DNA of 64,000 nt from JALORV01 sp963754065 (GCA_963754065.1 CAVWFH010000039.1:1-64000); one strand, 5' to 3'; shown: positions 47,069 to 56,437, numbered from the stretch's first letter. Notes: a model not told the origin generated them from the letters alone. Numbers and translations are program-made.

Positions 47069-48013
47069 CTAAGCGGCGGCAGAGGGCCGTTCAGGCACGA
47101 GCAGAGTGCGCGCGCGGGCCGCATCATCGGCAATCGCCGCGGTCAGTTCATCGAGGCTCGCGTAGCGTTCCTCGTCGCGCAGTTTCTGCAGGAACTCGAC
47201 GCAGACCAGGCGGCCGTAGACCTGTTCGGCGAAGTCGAACAAGTGAACCTCGAGCATCCAGCGGCCGCTGTCCTCGACGGTCGGCCGCAGGCCTACGCTG
47301 GCCACGCCGGGACGGGCGTCCGGGCCGAGCCCGTGCACGCGGACCGCGAAGACCCCGCGCACCGCCGGATGTCGATGCGCGACCCGCAGGTTCAATGTGG
47401 GGAAGCCGATCTCGCGGCCCAGCTTGCGCCCGTGCAGCACGCGTCCGCTGATCGCGTAGGCGCGGCCGAGAAGGTGCCGGGCACGCCCCAGATCTGCCGC
47501 CGCCAGCGCCGTGCGAATCGCCGAACTCGAAATCCGCTCCTCGCCTTCGACGACGGTGGGCATCTGCTCCAGTTCGAATGCGCCGTGCGATGCATGCCGT
47601 TGCAGGAGACCAATGTCTCCCGCGCGGCGCGCACCAAAGCGGAAGTCGTCGCCGACAAGCAGCCAGCGCGCCTGGCAACCACGTACGACGAGTTCGATGA
47701 AGGCCTCGGCACTCAGCGAAGCGAAGGTCCGATTGAAGTGCTGCACGATCACGCGGTCGATGCCGTGATCCGACAACGCCGCAAACTTGTCGCGCAGTCC
47801 CGATATGCGCGTCGGGGCGCGATCGGGGGTGAACAGTTCGCGCGGATGCGGCTCGAAGGTCATGACGGCCGCCGCGATGCCGCGCGCCCGTGCGGCGGCG
47901 GCGACGCGCGCCAGCAGCGCCTGGTGTCCACGATGCACGCCGTCGAAATTGCCGATCGTCAACGCACACGGGACGCGTTTACCCGGACGCGGAATCCCCC
48001 GGAAAACCTCCAT
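47069..48013 (-). CDS. ribF: Bifunctional riboflavin kinase/FAD synthetase
   Basis: Makes FMN and FAD from riboflavin. 314 residues. The N-terminal adenylyltransferase domain has TIGNFDGVHRGHQALL and the RISSSAIRTAL motif, and the C-terminal kinase domain has GRKLGREIGFPTLNLRV. ATG 48013 gives the typical MEVFRGI start. A minus-strand TATAAT (48056-48051) about 38 bp upstream is a likely -10 box. It is divergent from purN and 98 bp upstream of ileS. Confidence 0.96.
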   Translation of the reverse strand: MEVFRGIPRPGKRVPCALTIGNFDGVHRGHQALLARVAAAARARGIAAAVMTFEPHPRELFTPDRAPTRISGLRDKFAALSDHGIDRVIVQHFNRTFASLSAEAFIELVVRGCQARWLLVGDDFRFGARRAGDIGLLQRHASHGAFELEQMPTVVEGEERISSSAIRTALAAADLGRARHLLGRAYAISGRVLHGRKLGREIGFPTLNLRVAHRHPAVRGVFAVRVHGLGPDARPGVASVGLRPTVEDSGRWMLEVHLFDFAEQVYGRLVCVEFLQKLRDEERYASLDELTAAIADDAARARTLLVPERPSAAA

Positions 48014-48133
48014 ACGATGCTCGGTTACTTCCCCATTCAGGCGATTGCGGATTATACGTTTCAACATCGTTTTTTCCGTGTTTTCCGACACTTAGCGAAG
48101 TGCATGCAAGCGCGGTCAGTACAATTCGCACGA

Positions 48134-48784
48134 ATGAAGAACATCGTTGTCCTGATTTCCGGCCGCGGGAGCAACCTCGAGGCACTGCTGCAGTCGGCAC
48201 ATGCCGAGCGATGGCGCGACACGCTCGGAGCGGCAATCGTCGCCGTCATCAGCAACCGAGCCGATGCGCCGGGTCTCGAGGTCGCCCGGCGCGAAGGCAT
48301 CGCTACCGTGGTGCTTGACCACCGCGCTTTCGCGACCCGGCAGGAGTTCGATGGCGCTCTGGCGGCGGAGATCGATCGACACGAGCCCGCGCTGGTCCTG
48401 CTTGCGGGATTCATGCGCGTGCTGACCGCCGAGTTCGTGCGTCACTACGAGGGCCGACTCATCAACATTCATCCGTCGCTGCTGCCACTTTTCCCGGGGC
48501 TGAAGACGCACCAGCGGGCGCTCGATGCCGGAGTTCGCGTCCACGGCGCGACCGTGCACTACGTGTCCGACGACGTGGACAGCGGCGGCATCATCGCGCA
48601 GGCGGTCGTTCCGGTGTTGCCGGGCGACGACGCGGAAACCCTGGCGAGCCGAGTCCTCGCGCAGGAGCATCGCCTGCTGCCGCGTGCGCTGCGGCTAGTG
48701 CTCGAGCAGCGTGTTCGCTGGTCGGACGGGCACGTGGCCGTGCAGGATGTCTCAGCGTCCGACCTTGCACTGATGAGTCCATGA
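48134..48784 (+). CDS. purN: Phosphoribosylglycinamide formyltransferase
   Basis: 10-formyl-THF-dependent GAR transformylase in purine synthesis, 216 residues. It has the substrate loop ISGRGSNLEALL, the catalytic Asn/His/Asp set in LINIHPSLLPLFPGLKTH and VHYVSDDVDSGGII. ATG 48134 has TACAAT (48120-48125) 8 bases before it and no SD, so it may be leaderless. Its stop overlaps the next gene's start (ATGA). Confidence 0.96.
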   Translation: MKNIVVLISGRGSNLEALLQSAHAERWRDTLGAAIVAVISNRADAPGLEVARREGIATVVLDHRAFATRQEFDGALAAEIDRHEPALVLLAGFMRVLTAEFVRHYEGRLINIHPSLLPLFPGLKTHQRALDAGVRVHGATVHYVSDDVDSGGIIAQAVVPVLPGDDAETLASRVLAQEHRLLPRALRLVLEQRVRWSDGHVAVQDVSASDLALMSP

Positions 48785-50199
48785 AGCGCGCACGACCGCC
48801 GAAGGCGATGAAAGCACGCGGAGCGAAGACCGCAGACCGCGATCGACCCGCGCAGCCTCGGCGCAGCAGCGACGTGAGGCCGCGAACGCCGCGTCCCACC
48901 GATCGAACCAGCGCAAAAGGGTCATTCGATCCGCGCAAGATCACGTCCCTGGTCGTCGACTCGTTAGCACACGCGCTTGCGCATGTGTTGCGCTTCGAAG
49001 GACCGGCCGACGCGGTCATGTCGCGTTTCTTTCGCGAGCATCCGATGCTGGGAAGCCGCGACCGCAGCGTCGTGGCGGAAGCGATCTTCCACGCGCTGCG
49101 CCACTACGCGACGCTGGGGTGGATACTGCAGCCGGCAACGCCCGCGCGCGCCCCCCGGCTGGCGGCGCTCGTGACCTTGGCACAACAGCATGGCCTCGAT
49201 GCCCTCGACGAGCGAGCACTGCGTGGCGATGCAGCGGCGGTCAAGCACGCGCTGGCCATCAAGCTTGCACAAGCTCCGTCCTCCGTGCGTGCTGAACTGC
49301 CGCACTGGCTGTTCCTCGCCATCGAGAGCCAGTACGGCGACGCCGCGGCGCTGATGTCCGCGCTGACCGAGCCGGCGCCACTCGACCTCAGGGTGAACTT
49401 GATCAAGTCGACTCGCGCCGACGTGCTCGACGAACTCGGCGCCCATCACGTGCGGGCAGCGCCGACGCGCTACTCGCCGGACGGTATCCGGCTGGCGACG
49501 AAGCCCGCGCTGACCCAGTGGCCGACGTATCGCGAGGGTCGTATCGAGGTGCAGGACGAAGGCAGCCAATTGATCGCGCGGCTGGTGCAGCCGAGGCGCG
49601 GCGAAATGGTCGTGGATTTTTGTGCCGGTGCCGGCGGCAAGACGCTTGCGCTGGGCGCGCTGATGCGGTCGAGCGGGCGCCTGTACGCATTCGACATCAA
49701 CCAGCGGCGGCTGGAGGGGATGGGACCGCGGCTGAAGCGCAGTGGCCTGTCAAACGTCCATCCGATCGCCATACGCAGCGAGGCCGACATTCGCGTCAAG
49801 CGTCTGCACGGCAAGTGCGATCGCGTGCTGGTCGACGCGCCCTGTTCCGGGTCGGGCACGCTTCGGCGGAATCCAGACCTGAAGTGGCGTTTCGATGAAA
49901 CCGAACTGGCGCGCGTCAATCAGGTTCAGCATGCGGTGCTGGCGGCGGCGGCCCGGCTGCCGAAGGTTGGCGGCCGGCTCGTCTACGCAACCTGTTCACT
50001 GCTCGAACTCGAGAACCAGCAGGTCATCGAGCGCTTCCTCGAGGCGCACCCGGACTATCGACTCGTGCCGGCGCACGACGTGCTGTCCGCGCAGTCGATC
50101 GCGGTCGAGCACCTGCAGCGCTTCGCGCCGTATTTCGTGATGCTTCCGCATCTGCATGCCACCGACGGGTTCTTCGCCGCGGTGCTTGAGCGGAACTAG
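48781..50199 (+). CDS. RsmB/NOP2/Sun family RNA m5C methyltransferase
   Basis: SAM-dependent RNA cytosine-5 methyltransferase, 472 residues. A basic N-terminal extension (about 1-50) comes before a helical N-terminal region that could carry RNA contacts. The SAM site is VDFCAGAGGKTLALGALM. The two catalytic Cys are in VDAPCSGSGTLRRNPDLKW and VYATCSLLELEN. The target is probably rRNA. I do not assign RsmB itself because purN-linked betaproteobacterial members differ from the fmt-linked RsmB. It overlaps purN by 4 bp. Confidence 0.88.
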   Translation: MKRARPPKAMKARGAKTADRDRPAQPRRSSDVRPRTPRPTDRTSAKGSFDPRKITSLVVDSLAHALAHVLRFEGPADAVMSRFFREHPMLGSRDRSVVAEAIFHALRHYATLGWILQPATPARAPRLAALVTLAQQHGLDALDERALRGDAAAVKHALAIKLAQAPSSVRAELPHWLFLAIESQYGDAAALMSALTEPAPLDLRVNLIKSTRADVLDELGAHHVRAAPTRYSPDGIRLATKPALTQWPTYREGRIEVQDEGSQLIARLVQPRRGEMVVDFCAGAGGKTLALGALMRSSGRLYAFDINQRRLEGMGPRLKRSGLSNVHPIAIRSEADIRVKRLHGKCDRVLVDAPCSGSGTLRRNPDLKWRFDETELARVNQVQHAVLAAAARLPKVGGRLVYATCSLLELENQQVIERFLEAHPDYRLVPAHDVLSAQSIAVEHLQRFAPYFVMLPHLHATDGFFAAVLERN

Positions 50200-50200
50200 C

Positions 50201-51586
50201 ATGGCCGAGCCGACGCTGCTGCAGGAAGTCATGGAAATCGCGCAGGGTGGTCTCGCACGGCCGCAGTCGTTGTGGCAACTGGGGGTCATCGCGGCGGGAC
50301 TGGTCGCCGGAGCCCTGCTGTCGCGGCGCATACAGCAACGCACCCGCGCCCGCGCCGTGGCGGAATCGCAGGGTTCCAATTTGCGCACGGATGTCCTGCG
50401 GTTCTCGATCGAGGGAATTCGCCGGCTGGCCTTCCCGGTCAGTGCGCTGCTCGTGATGGTGGCCGGCGGCCTGCTGCTGCGGGCCGGTGGCCTGGTGCAG
50501 CGCGTGAGCGATGTCCAGTTGTTGCGGCTGGCGCTGACGCTGCTGGCGGCGATGGCAGCGGTGCGGCTGACGGTCTACATCCTGCGGCGTTCCTTGCCGG
50601 GCTCGAAGTGGCTGGGCGCTTTCGAGCGCTGGATCGCATTGCTGATCTGGATTGCGGTAGCCCTGCACCTTACCGGCGTACTCGGCGATGTCAGTACGGC
50701 GCTCGAATCGATTCGGCTACCGGTCGGTCGGTCGGGCATCAGTCTTTGGGACCTGCTGATGGGTGCGGTTTCGGTCGTGGTGACCGTACTGGCGGCCCTA
50801 TGGCTGGGCTCCACCGTCGAATCGAGGCTGATGCGTGCGGAGACGCTGACGGCCAACTCGCGTGTCGTGCTCGTACGCGTGCTGAAGGCGCTGCTGCTCG
50901 TCATTGCCGTGCTGGTTGCACTGTCGTTGGCCGGCATTGACCTCACTGTGCTGTCGGTGTTCGGTGGTGCGCTGGGCGTCGGCCTTGGACTGGGCCTGCA
51001 GCGCATCGCCAGCAACTATGTCAGCGGCTTCATCATCCTGCTCGATCGCAGCCTGTCGATTGGCGACATGATCACCGTCGACAAGTACTACGGACGGGTT
51101 GCACAGATCAACACACGCTACACGGTGATCAAGGCGCTCGACGGCACCGAAACGATCCTGCCGAACGAAATGCTGGTCTCGACGCCTGTCGTCAATCACT
51201 CGCTCAGCAATCGCGAAGTTCGGATCGTCGTCAAGGTGGCGGTGGCCTACGCGGCGGACCTCGACCGAGCGCTCGAGATCCTGGGCGAGTGCGCACGTTC
51301 ACAGCCGCGCGTGCTCAGTAAGCCGGAGCCGGGCGCATTTGTTACCGCGCTGGGTGCCGACGGAGTGGAACTCGAGGTCGGGTTCTGGATCCGCGATCCC
51401 GAGGAGGGCACGCTGGCGGTGCGGTCCGAGATTTCGCGTGAAGTGCTGCGTCGTTTCACCGCAGAAGGCATCCAGATACCGTTCCCGCAGCGCGAAGTGC
51501 GAATCCTGCCGGCCGAAGTGGCCGAAGTGGCCGATGCGGCCGATGCGGCGGCTTTCGGCGGACCGCCGGTCGTCAAACCGGCTTGA
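50201..51586 (+). CDS. Small-conductance mechanosensitive channel (MscS family)
   Basis: 461-residue inner-membrane channel with about five hydrophobic segments in the first 270 residues. The MscS pore region and beta domain follow: SLAGIDLTVLSVFGGALGVGLGLG, LQRIASNYVSGFIILLDRS, GRVAQINTRYTVIKALDGTE and LPNEMLVSTPVVN. It is larger than E. coli MscS (286), with extra N-terminal helices. It would open on membrane tension to release osmolytes. The ATG is 1 bp after the preceding stop. Confidence 0.88.
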   Translation: MAEPTLLQEVMEIAQGGLARPQSLWQLGVIAAGLVAGALLSRRIQQRTRARAVAESQGSNLRTDVLRFSIEGIRRLAFPVSALLVMVAGGLLLRAGGLVQRVSDVQLLRLALTLLAAMAAVRLTVYILRRSLPGSKWLGAFERWIALLIWIAVALHLTGVLGDVSTALESIRLPVGRSGISLWDLLMGAVSVVVTVLAALWLGSTVESRLMRAETLTANSRVVLVRVLKALLLVIAVLVALSLAGIDLTVLSVFGGALGVGLGLGLQRIASNYVSGFIILLDRSLSIGDMITVDKYYGRVAQINTRYTVIKALDGTETILPNEMLVSTPVVNHSLSNREVRIVVKVAVAYAADLDRALEILGECARSQPRVLSKPEPGAFVTALGADGVELEVGFWIRDPEEGTLAVRSEISREVLRRFTAEGIQIPFPQREVRILPAEVAEVADAADAAAFGGPPVVKPA

Positions 51587-51708
51587 TTACACGCAATCCG
51601 GCCGGATCTTTCGCTTTAAGGGCAGCGGGGGCCGGCGGGTACAATGCGGCTTCGCAAAATGCCGGCGCCGCGTGGTCCCCAAGGCGCTGCAAATAGGAAA
51701 CCAACTTC

Positions 51709-52908
51709 ATGTATTTGCTTGAATTTCTCGACGGCGGGCTGTTGCAGTTGTCGTGGTGGCAACTGATCCTGGCGGCGCTGCTGTTGACCCACATCACCAT
51801 CGCGGCGGTGACGATTTTTCTGCACCGTAGCCAGGCGCATCGGGCGCTCGACCTGCACCCGGCGGTGGCGAATTTCTTTCGCCTCTGGCTGTGGCTGACC
51901 ACCGGCATGCAGACGCGCGAGTGGGTATCGATCCACCGCAAGCATCACGCCAAATGTGAAACCACCGAAGACCCGCACAGCCCACAGACGCGCGGGCTTA
52001 AGACAGTGTTGTGGACCGGCGCGGAGCTGTATATGGCCGAGGCGGACAACAAGGAGACCTTGTCGCGCTATGGCCATGGCACCCCGAACGACTGGGTCGA
52101 GCGCAATGTCTATTCCCGCTACACGTGGCAGGGAGTCGGCTTGATGCTGGGCGTCAACCTGATCCTGTTCGGCGCGGCCGGCCTGGCTATCTGGGGCGTG
52201 CAGATGATGTGGATCCCGTTCTTCGCGGCGGGTGTCATCAACGGCATCGGTCACTTCTGGGGCTATCGCAACTACGATGCGCCGGACGCCAGCACCAACA
52301 TTTCGCCGTGGGGCATCCTGATCGGTGGCGAGGAACTGCACAACAACCATCACACGCATCCCACCTCGGCGAAGTTCTCGCTCAAGTGGTTCGAGTTCGA
52401 CCTCGGCTGGACGTATATCCGCGCAATGCAGACGGTAGGTCTTGCCAAGGTCCTGCGCGTCGCGCCGGTGCCCAAGGTGGCCGAACCCAAGCGGGCGATC
52501 GACCTCGACACTCTGCAGGCCGTCATCACCAATCGCTATGACCTGCTGGCCAAGTACGCAGGCAATCTCAAATTGGCCTACCGCACGGAACTGGGCACGC
52601 TCGAACTGCCCGAAGCTGAAAGGGCACGCTTTGCCAGCCTCAAGCGCTGGCTGCGTAAAGGCGACGTGTCGACGCTGCCGGCCGAGGAGCAGCGCTCGCT
52701 CAAGGAACTGATGGCGCGCAGTGGCGTCATGAAGACCCTGGTTGAAATGCGCACCGAACTGGCCTCCATCTGGGAAAAGAGTTCGGCGTCGCGTGAGCAG
52801 ATGCTGGTGCACCTGCAGGACTGGATCGCACGCGCCGAGGCGAGCCGCATCCGCGCACTCGAAGAAGCGGCCTTGCGAATCCGCAGCTATCGGGCCGTCG
52901 CCGCCTGA
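51709..52908 (+). CDS. Acyl-CoA/fatty acid desaturase (delta-9 type)
   Basis: Membrane diiron desaturase of 399 residues. The three His boxes are HRSQAHRAL, HRKHHAKCE and HNNHHTHPTSAKF. Hydrophobic segments flank them (LILAALLLTHITIAAVTIF, VGLMLGVNLILFG, then MMWIPFFAAGVING). The last 120 residues are an unusually long, charged helical tail (NRYDLLAKYAGNLKLAYRT onward). It likely makes monounsaturated fatty acids, perhaps for membrane fluidity. A TACAAT hexamer at 51639-51644 could be its -10 box; the leader would be about 58 bases. Confidence 0.88.
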   Translation: MYLLEFLDGGLLQLSWWQLILAALLLTHITIAAVTIFLHRSQAHRALDLHPAVANFFRLWLWLTTGMQTREWVSIHRKHHAKCETTEDPHSPQTRGLKTVLWTGAELYMAEADNKETLSRYGHGTPNDWVERNVYSRYTWQGVGLMLGVNLILFGAAGLAIWGVQMMWIPFFAAGVINGIGHFWGYRNYDAPDASTNISPWGILIGGEELHNNHHTHPTSAKFSLKWFEFDLGWTYIRAMQTVGLAKVLRVAPVPKVAEPKRAIDLDTLQAVITNRYDLLAKYAGNLKLAYRTELGTLELPEAERARFASLKRWLRKGDVSTLPAEEQRSLKELMARSGVMKTLVEMRTELASIWEKSSASREQMLVHLQDWIARAEASRIRALEEAALRIRSYRAVAA

Positions 52909-52946
52909 TGCTTGCGTCAACGTGGGCCCGCACGGGCGCACGCAAG

Positions 52947-52976
52947 AAAAAGCCCGGCTCATGGCCGGGCTTTTTT
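52947..52976. terminator. Bidirectional terminator between the desaturase and rpmG
   Basis: Perfect GCCCGGC/GCCGGGC stem (52952-52970) with a 5-base loop, A5 on one side and T6 on the other, between two convergent genes. Confidence 0.88.
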
Positions 52977-52995
52977 GTTCCCCAGAGACTTTAGG

Positions 52996-53163
52996 CTACT
53001 TGAGCTTCGTTTCCTTGTAGGCCACATGCTTGCGCGCGACCGGGTCGAACTTCATCAGCTGCAGCTTGTCGGGGGTGGTCTTCTTGTTCTTCGATGTCGT
53101 ATAAAAATGGCCGGTTCCGGCCGAGGACTCGAGCTTGATCTTTTCGCGGGCGCCTTTGGCCAT
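52996..53163 (-). CDS. rpmG: 50S ribosomal protein L33
   Basis: 55-residue ribosomal protein. The translation starts MAKGAREKIKLESSAGTGHF and ends VAYKETKLK, matching the Cys-free L33 form. It lies 53 bp after the rpmB stop; the pair is the standard rpmB-rpmG operon. ATG 53163 has a purine-rich SD (AGGAG) upstream. Confidence 0.96.
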   Translation of the reverse strand: MAKGAREKIKLESSAGTGHFYTTSKNKKTTPDKLQLMKFDPVARKHVAYKETKLK

Positions 53164-53216
53164 GGTGCTCTCCTGAAGGGATGCTGGGCGGCTGGGTAGT
53201 GTCGTTCAGGCCGGAC

Positions 53217-53456
53217 TTAGCCGACGGCTTCGCCGCGGGCCCGCAGTTCCGCGAGCACGACATCCAGGCCCTTCTTGTCGATCGTGCGCAACGCCGCGTT
53301 GGTCAGGCGCAGGCGCACCCAGCGGTTCTCGCTCTCCACCCAGAAGCGGCGGTACTGCAGGTTCGGCAGAAAGCGGCGTTTGGTCCGATTGTTCGCGTGG
53401 GAGACATTGTTCCCCGTCATCGGGCGCTTACCGGTAACTTGACACACACGTGCCAT
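53217..53456 (-). CDS. rpmB: 50S ribosomal protein L28
   Basis: 79-residue L28. Start MARVCQVTGKRPMTGNNVSH, then RTKRRFLPNLQYRRFWVE and LRLTNAALRTIDKKG. ATG 53456 is chosen since it gives the typical length of about 78; a longer reading adds 51 unrelated residues. Upstream is a strong promoter (53618-53647) and a leader of about 155 bases. Confidence 0.97.
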   Translation of the reverse strand: MARVCQVTGKRPMTGNNVSHANNRTKRRFLPNLQYRRFWVESENRWVRLRLTNAALRTIDKKGLDVVLAELRARGEAVG

Positions 53457-53617
53457 GACTTGCTCCTGATTCTGTTCTGGCGGGCCGCTGAGCTCTCGCT
53501 GAACTCTTGCAAAATTTCCGCTTGGGCTGTGGTCGTGGATCCGTGAACCCAGGCCCCTTGCCGAAAGAGACGGCCGCGGTCTCGGGCCAACGGGCCCAAG
53601 ACGACGCAAAGCCGCGC

Positions 53618-53647
53618 ATTATATGCGGTTTTCCATGCTGTCGCCAA
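53618..53647 (-). promoter_or_regulatory. Sigma-70-type promoter of rpmB-rpmG
   Basis: On the minus strand TTGGCG (53647-53642), an 18-bp spacer and a perfect TATAAT (53623-53618). The predicted start is near 53611, about 155 bases before rpmB. Confidence 0.7.
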
Positions 53648-53719
53648 GCGCGGTCCGGAGCTGACCGAGGCGCCGGCCATCATCCGACTTCTCAGTTTTC
53701 GGCGCCCGCTGGGCACAAA

Positions 53720-54394
53720 TCAAATCAACCCACGCTCCGCGAGCGAAGTCATTCCGTTGCCGGCTACGATCAGGTGGTCGAGTACACGGACATCGACGAG
53801 GCCGAGCGCCTGCTTGAGAGTCGCTGTCAGCAGTTCGTCGCTCCGGCTGGGTTCGGCAATGCCCGACGGATGGTTGTGCGCGAAGATGACGGCACCGGCG
53901 TTGACTGCGAGAGCCCGCTTGACCACCTCACGAGGGTAGACGCTGGTCTGCGTCAAAGTCCCGCGAAACAGCTCGTCGGCGACCAGCAGCCGATTCTGCG
54001 CATCGAGAAACAGCGCCACGAACACCTCGTGTTCACGGCCGCCGAGCGTCATGCGCAGATAGTCACGCACCTTGCCGGGGGACGACAGCACCGTGTCGCG
54101 CTGGACCTCTTCGCGCAAGGAGCGGCGGGCGAGTTCCAGCACCGCCTGCAACTGCGCGGATTTCGCCGGTCCGAGGCCCGCCAGTTCCGCCAGCTGATCG
54201 GGTCGGGCGGCAAGCAATCCGCTGAGACCGCCGAATCGCGCTAGCGCGTCACGGCCCAGATCCAGCGCAGAGCGCCCGGCCGTCCCGGTCCGCAGGAACA
54301 CGGCAATCAGTTCGGCGTCTGACAGCGCCTGTGCGCCCTGTGCGAGCAGGCGCTCGCGCGGCCGTTCGCCTTCGGGCCAGTCCTTAATCGCCAT
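53720..54394 (-). CDS. radC: RadC family (UPF0758) JAB/MPN-domain protein
   Basis: 224 residues: an N-terminal helix-hairpin-helix-like region (AELAGLGPAKSAQLQAVLEL) and a C-terminal JAMM domain with the metal motif HNHPSGIAEPS plus a following Asp (SRSDELL). The family name came from a repair mutant later reassigned; its biochemical role is unclear. It sits upstream of rpmB-rpmG, a common arrangement, and is divergent from fkpB. Confidence 0.9.
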   Translation of the reverse strand: MAIKDWPEGERPRERLLAQGAQALSDAELIAVFLRTGTAGRSALDLGRDALARFGGLSGLLAARPDQLAELAGLGPAKSAQLQAVLELARRSLREEVQRDTVLSSPGKVRDYLRMTLGGREHEVFVALFLDAQNRLLVADELFRGTLTQTSVYPREVVKRALAVNAGAVIFAHNHPSGIAEPSRSDELLTATLKQALGLVDVRVLDHLIVAGNGMTSLAERGLI

Positions 54395-54423
54395 GCGTGC
54401 TGCCTCGACTAGAATCGACGACC

Positions 54424-54882
54424 ATGCCTGTTTTCCCGCGGATTGCGTCCGGCTCGCATGTCACGCTGCATTATCGTATCGCCGTGCTGGTCGACGGAGC
54501 AGAGCGCGAAGTCATGAATACGTTTGGCGCGCAGCCGGCGACCTTGACGATCGGTGCCGGCGAACTGGCCGCACCGCTCGAGGCCCGGCTTCTCGGTCTG
54601 GAGGAAGGAGCCCGCCAGCAGTTCGAGCTGTCCGCGGGCGAAGGCTTTGGAGCGCGCAGTCCGGATCTCGTGCAGTCGCTGTCACGCTCGGTTTTCAACG
54701 CAAACGCCGATCCGACCCAGGACTACGTGCCAGGGGACATCGTGCAGTTCGCGAGCCCCGAGGGCATGCAGTTTTCCGGCGTGCTGAAGCAGCGCGACGA
54801 TGACCGAGTTGTCGTCGACTTCAACCATCCGCTGGCAGGAATGCCGATCCGCTTTGCCGTTCACGTCGTTGGAGTGCTCTGA
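54424..54882 (+). CDS. fkpB: FKBP-type peptidyl-prolyl cis-trans isomerase, SlpA/FkpB-like
   Basis: 152-residue two-domain FKBP with an IF (insert-in-flap) domain, as in SlpA. The N-terminal VTLHYRIAVLVDGAE, NTFGAQPATLTIGAGELA, GLEEGARQQFEL and the C-terminal FNHPLAGMPIRFAVHVVGV are typical. It catalyses prolyl isomerisation and often chaperones. It is directly upstream of ispH, as in E. coli. TAGAAT (54410-54415) ends 8 bases before the ATG and no SD is seen, so the transcript may be leaderless. Confidence 0.9.
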   Translation: MPVFPRIASGSHVTLHYRIAVLVDGAEREVMNTFGAQPATLTIGAGELAAPLEARLLGLEEGARQQFELSAGEGFGARSPDLVQSLSRSVFNANADPTQDYVPGDIVQFASPEGMQFSGVLKQRDDDRVVVDFNHPLAGMPIRFAVHVVGVL

Positions 54883-54884
54883 AC

Positions 54885-55835
54885 ATGGAAGTGCTGCTCG
54901 CCCAGCCGCGAGGATTCTGCGCCGGAGTGGATCGCGCCATCGAGATCGTCGAGCGTGCGCTGGCAAGCCACGGTTCGCCCATTTACGTGCGGCACGAGAT
55001 CGTGCACAACACCTATGTCGTCGATGATCTGCGCCGCAAGGGCGCGGTATTCGTCAACGAGATCGACGAAGTTCCGGCGGGTGGAACGGTCGTGTTCTCG
55101 GCACACGGCGTGTCCAAGACCGTACAGCAGGAGGCGGCACGCCGCGGTTTGCGTATCTTTGATGCCACCTGCCCGCTGGTCACCAAGGTGCATGTCGAAG
55201 TCGCCAAGATGCACGCAGCCGGATACGAGATCGTCATGATCGGCCACGAAGGCCACCCGGAAGTCGAAGGAACCATGGGGCAACTGACGGCCGGCATGCA
55301 CCTGGTCGAGACCGTCGACGACGTCGCGCGACTTCAGGTGCGCAATCCTGAAAGGCTGGCCTACGTCACGCAGACGACGCTGTCGCTCGACGACGCCGCA
55401 GCCGTCATCGATGTGCTGAAGCGGCGTTTCCCGACAATCGCCGAGCCGAAGAAGGCGGACATCTGCTACGCAACGCAGAACCGCCAGGATGCCGTCAAGT
55501 TCATGGCGCCACAGGTCGACATCGTGATCGTGGTCGGCAGCCCGAACAGTTCGAACTCGAACCGACTGCGTGAAGTCGCCGAGCGTTTCGGTGTCCCGTC
55601 CCACCTGGTGGACACAGCCGAACAACTCGATCCGGCGTGGTTCCAGGGCCAACGCCGCATTGGCGTAACGGCAGGTGCCTCTGCACCCGAAGTCCTGGTC
55701 GACCAATTGCTGGCGGCACTGAAGGCAATGGGCGCCGGCAGTGTTCGCACGCTCGACGGGGTCACGGAGGACGTGGTGTTTCCGATGCCGAAGGGCCTGG
55801 GCCGCGCCACGCCGCGAACTGAGCCCGCGACCTGA
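54885..55835 (+). CDS. ispH: 4-Hydroxy-3-methylbut-2-enyl diphosphate reductase
   Basis: Final MEP-pathway enzyme, an Fe-S reductase that makes IPP and DMAPP. 316 residues. The three cluster Cys are in RGFCAGVDRAI (about 13), DATCPLVTKVH (about 97) and the segment around AGASAPEVLV/ADICYATQN. The active-site Glu/Thr region is in YVTQTTLSLDDA. ATG 54885 follows the fkpB stop by 2 bp. Confidence 0.96.
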   Translation: MEVLLAQPRGFCAGVDRAIEIVERALASHGSPIYVRHEIVHNTYVVDDLRRKGAVFVNEIDEVPAGGTVVFSAHGVSKTVQQEAARRGLRIFDATCPLVTKVHVEVAKMHAAGYEIVMIGHEGHPEVEGTMGQLTAGMHLVETVDDVARLQVRNPERLAYVTQTTLSLDDAAAVIDVLKRRFPTIAEPKKADICYATQNRQDAVKFMAPQVDIVIVVGSPNSSNSNRLREVAERFGVPSHLVDTAEQLDPAWFQGQRRIGVTAGASAPEVLVDQLLAALKAMGAGSVRTLDGVTEDVVFPMPKGLGRATPRTEPAT

Positions 55836-55843
55836 GCTTGAAC

Positions 55844-56437
55844 ATGGCACTCCGCTCGTTCACCAGGCAAACGCTGGGCGGCGTACTGCTCGCGTTGCTG
55901 TCGGCCGCCGCGTCGGCGCAGGTGGTCATGGTCGAGGGTGCGCGCTACGAAAGCTCGGTGCAACTCGCCGGCGAGCGTCTCGTGTTGAATGGCGTGGGGG
56001 TGCGGAAGCGTTTCGTATTCGACATCTACGCCGGCGGGCTGTATGTGACGCAGCGTGCGGCACGCACCGAGGATCTGGTCGGCCAGCCCGGGCCAAAGCG
56101 TGTGGCACTTCGGTTCCTGCGCGATGTCGACGGGGAACTGTTCGTCACATCTCTGCACAACGGCCTGAAGGCCAATCACTCCGAAGTCGAACTGGCGAAG
56201 TGGAAGGCGCAGGTCGATGTGCTGACCCGTACGATTCAGACGATTGCGCTGGCGCGCCGGGGCGACGCCGTCAACTTCGAGTACACGCCGCAGGACGGAA
56301 CGCGCGTCACCGTCAACGGCGTGACCCGTGGCCCGTTGATTCCGGGAGCAGACTTCTATGCTGCCGTGCTGCGGGTCTGGCTGGGAGAGACGCCCGCGGA
56401 TGCCGGACTGAAGAAGGGAATGCTCGGCGCCGGCTGA
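55844..56437 (+). CDS. Secreted chalcone isomerase-like protein, copy 1
   Basis: 197-residue precursor with a signal peptide (TLGGVLLALLSAAASAQ). The chalcone-isomerase-like domain shows LVLNGVGVRKRFVFDIYAGG, RFLRDVDGELFV, GDAVNFEYTPQDGTRVTVNG and FYAAVLRVWLGETPAD. The fold is shared with plant CHI, but bacterial members lack proven isomerase activity; this one is presumably periplasmic and of unknown ligand. ATG 55844 is preferred over TTG 55838. A paralogue follows 85 bp later. Confidence 0.85.
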   Translation: MALRSFTRQTLGGVLLALLSAAASAQVVMVEGARYESSVQLAGERLVLNGVGVRKRFVFDIYAGGLYVTQRAARTEDLVGQPGPKRVALRFLRDVDGELFVTSLHNGLKANHSEVELAKWKAQVDVLTRTIQTIALARRGDAVNFEYTPQDGTRVTVNGVTRGPLIPGADFYAAVLRVWLGETPADAGLKKGMLGAG

